DNA of 64,000 nucleotides from Lichenostomus cassidix (taxonomy: Eukaryota; Chordata; Aves; Passeriformes; Meliphagidae), in NCBI GenBank assembly GCA_008360975.2, contig CM039182.1, forward strand, positions 61,664,016 through 61,728,015. Reading direction: 5' to 3'. The notes beneath the pieces were generated by a model. The model saw only the letters and a list, made by a program, of their open reading frames with translations, was not told the DNA's origin and did not search any database. Position numbers and translations under genes: made by a program. This document shows positions 62,247 through 64,000 of the stretch, one piece after another; the first letter of the stretch is position 1; each line of letters begins with the position of its first letter.

Positions 62247-64000
62247 GTATGTTACTGATCTAATGGACAGATTGTTTCTACCTGTCCTTTGTTCTACTGC
62301 AGTGATGTTATGTTCACCTGCTTCCCTTTACAATCCACAAATCCAATTTCTCTGTGAGACTGAAGGCCACAGCTGCTAAGCAGAATGGGAGCAAAGACTT
62401 TGCAACAGCTGAGTATTTCACTACTGTCTTTTTGTGTGGCACTGTTGTTGCTCCTTCTAGGAGTTGTAGTACTACCTAGCAGCACCGTCAGGAAAATTCG
62501 GAGCTCTTGTGTATGCATAAAACAAAGAAACGTTCATGAAGACTGGTGTATCCAAATCAAAAAGAGTAGAACGACATTAAATTTAGAGCCTCAATAAACA
62601 GTTCTAAGGTGATTTGTGAAATAAAAAAAAGACTAAAGCAAAGGCATCTTAAAATACATTTAATTACATCATGTGTATCCCAGAACACTGGAAATCTGGG
62701 AATAATTATCATGCGGTCCAGTCTTTGTTTCCTGTTTGTTCCAAGTCTGTCAGAGCTATAATGTTCTTTCTTTTTAATTTTAAAATATTGGTATTAAGCC
62801 TTGTCTGTGAAAAGGAGGCTATGAAGCCTCGGTGCATAAGTTTGGTTGTCCTTCTATCAGGCAAGGCAAGCTTTCATCCTGTAGTTTAGGAGATACTGGA
62901 GTGTTTACCATCAGCTTGAATACTTCTTTCAGTTTAGTTCATCTGCTTAAAATTTGTGAATCTCCAGAATTTTGGCTGTAAAGCTGTGAATGAAAATATA
63001 ATATCTTCAGGAAATGGTTCTCTACAAATGATCAGTGTAAAAATCAAGTGAAAAGATCTCTTTTGAGTTGTAAAATAAGTCAAATTTTTACAAGATTTTA
63101 TTTTATTACTCTCATTTAAAATGTGGTAATTTTGATACAGACTTAAAATATTGAATCTTCCTTTTTGTTCTTCACTTACCTTAGTATATTTGAATAAATT
63201 TTTCATCTGTTCTGGGATTCTTACTTCAAATTGTGTACATTCTTCTAGGCCTCACTCCTGATTCCATTTTTGGTATTTCAGCAGGCGGACATTGAAATGA
63301 TCAGTGTCCACTACTAAGGGAACAGCTTCTTTCTGTGTGGGGGACGTGGATAAGAGAGCTTTGCAGATGCAGAGTAGTATCATATAGGTTCTGCAGAGGT
63401 ATGCAAGTGTGCCAGCAGCAGGGAGAGAAGAATGGAGGGGGAATATGAGCCAACAATGTGAGGCTTGACTGTACTCCTGTAGTATGTGCAGTTCTGGGGA
63501 GAGTTGAAGAAGTGAAGAAAGGGGGATCAGAATATCTTCTCCTCTTACCTGGAAAAGTAAGGGGCAGGAGGCAGAGGTTAAAAAGTAAGGACATTGCAGA
63601 CTGGGAGTATGTGTGTATGTAAAACCAAATTTCATGTTTGTTTTTTCATGCTGATTTAATTCCTGGATGGTAAAAATGACCCACGAACTTGGCTATTAAA
63701 GGCATTAAAATGAATAAATGAATACATGGCCACCCTCCCCCTGCAACCCAGGAGTGCAGATATGAAATCTCTGTACAAGGTTTCTAATGCCTTGTTTACT
63801 TTGGGAAGTCAATATTGTGAAAAATTTAAGTTGTTCTGCTTTCTGTATGGTTACACAAAGTTACATTAAGTTTTCCTTAAATGTTCTAGGGTAAGTCAGT
63901 CATGCCATGTCGTATGTGCCCTGCTCTGTAAAACTCTGCTATGTGTCATGTAGATTTGGTTCAAGTTTCAGACAGAAAACTTTATTTGACTACAGACACA
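62247..64000 (+). other. TPPP: Start of intron 3 of the TPPP-family gene
   Basis: From donor GTATGT to the right edge I find no further exon and no motif of the expected final TPPP exon. No repeat was recognised. The open frames here are short and lack known motifs. Confidence 0.65.

Noticed and set aside
1..64000. CRISPR arrays, bacterial operons, phage or plasmid features
   Set aside because: No regularly spaced repeats, ribosome-binding sites, dense long open frames or prophage genes; the splicing signals and repeats are vertebrate.

Overview
This window looks like nuclear DNA from a bird, most likely a songbird (passerine). It is AT-rich and nearly gene-free, with one strongly GC- and CpG-rich island. 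The repeats are avian: CR1 LINE fragments, solo LTRs of avian endogenous retroviruses, and short elements that look like the tRNA-Ile-headed, CR1-tailed SINE known from zebra finch. No bacterial gene, operon, CRISPR array or viral genome is visible. Repeat families were named from memory of their consensus sequences, not by a search.

Only one gene can be supported: a tubulin polymerization-promoting protein (TPPP/p25-alpha family) gene on the + strand. A CpG island at about 19.0-20.3 kb carries GC and CCAAT boxes and a consensus splice donor, and probably holds the promoter and a non-coding first exon. After an intron of about 13 kb, the first coding exon lies at 32583-32830. It starts two codons into a 5' leader and ends in a phase-2 split codon. 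After a 29.3 kb intron, the second coding exon lies at 62093-62246 and keeps the reading frame across the junction. Together these exons give 134 residues ending in Gly-Val-Thr. The last coding exon must lie beyond the right edge. The protein keeps the folded core and the His/His/Cys/Cys zinc-site residues of TPPP, but its disordered N-terminal tail is about 21 residues shorter than in human TPPP.

Layout: 1-19 kb is 5' flanking DNA. It holds a degenerate SINE (4.85 kb), a solo LTR split by a younger solo LTR (5.92-7.83 kb), a minus-strand solo LTR (15.07-16.14 kb), a CR1 tail with a GAATA microsatellite (16.84-17.1 kb) and an old LTR-like block (about 17.1-18.4 kb). The island and exon 1 occupy 19.0-20.3 kb. 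Intron 1 (to 32.58 kb) has almost no recognisable repeats beyond simple tracts. Intron 2 holds an LTR at 34.5-35.1 kb, a CR1 copy interrupted by an LTR at 40.7-42.2 kb, a minus-strand CR1 tail at 57.9-58.6 kb and a well-preserved SINE at 59.5 kb.

The most solid structural observations are the nested LTR with a perfect 5-bp target duplication, the LTR inserted in CR1 with another perfect 5-bp duplication, and the shortened TPPP tail that lacks the proline-directed phosphorylation segment. I found no convincing undescribed biological system.
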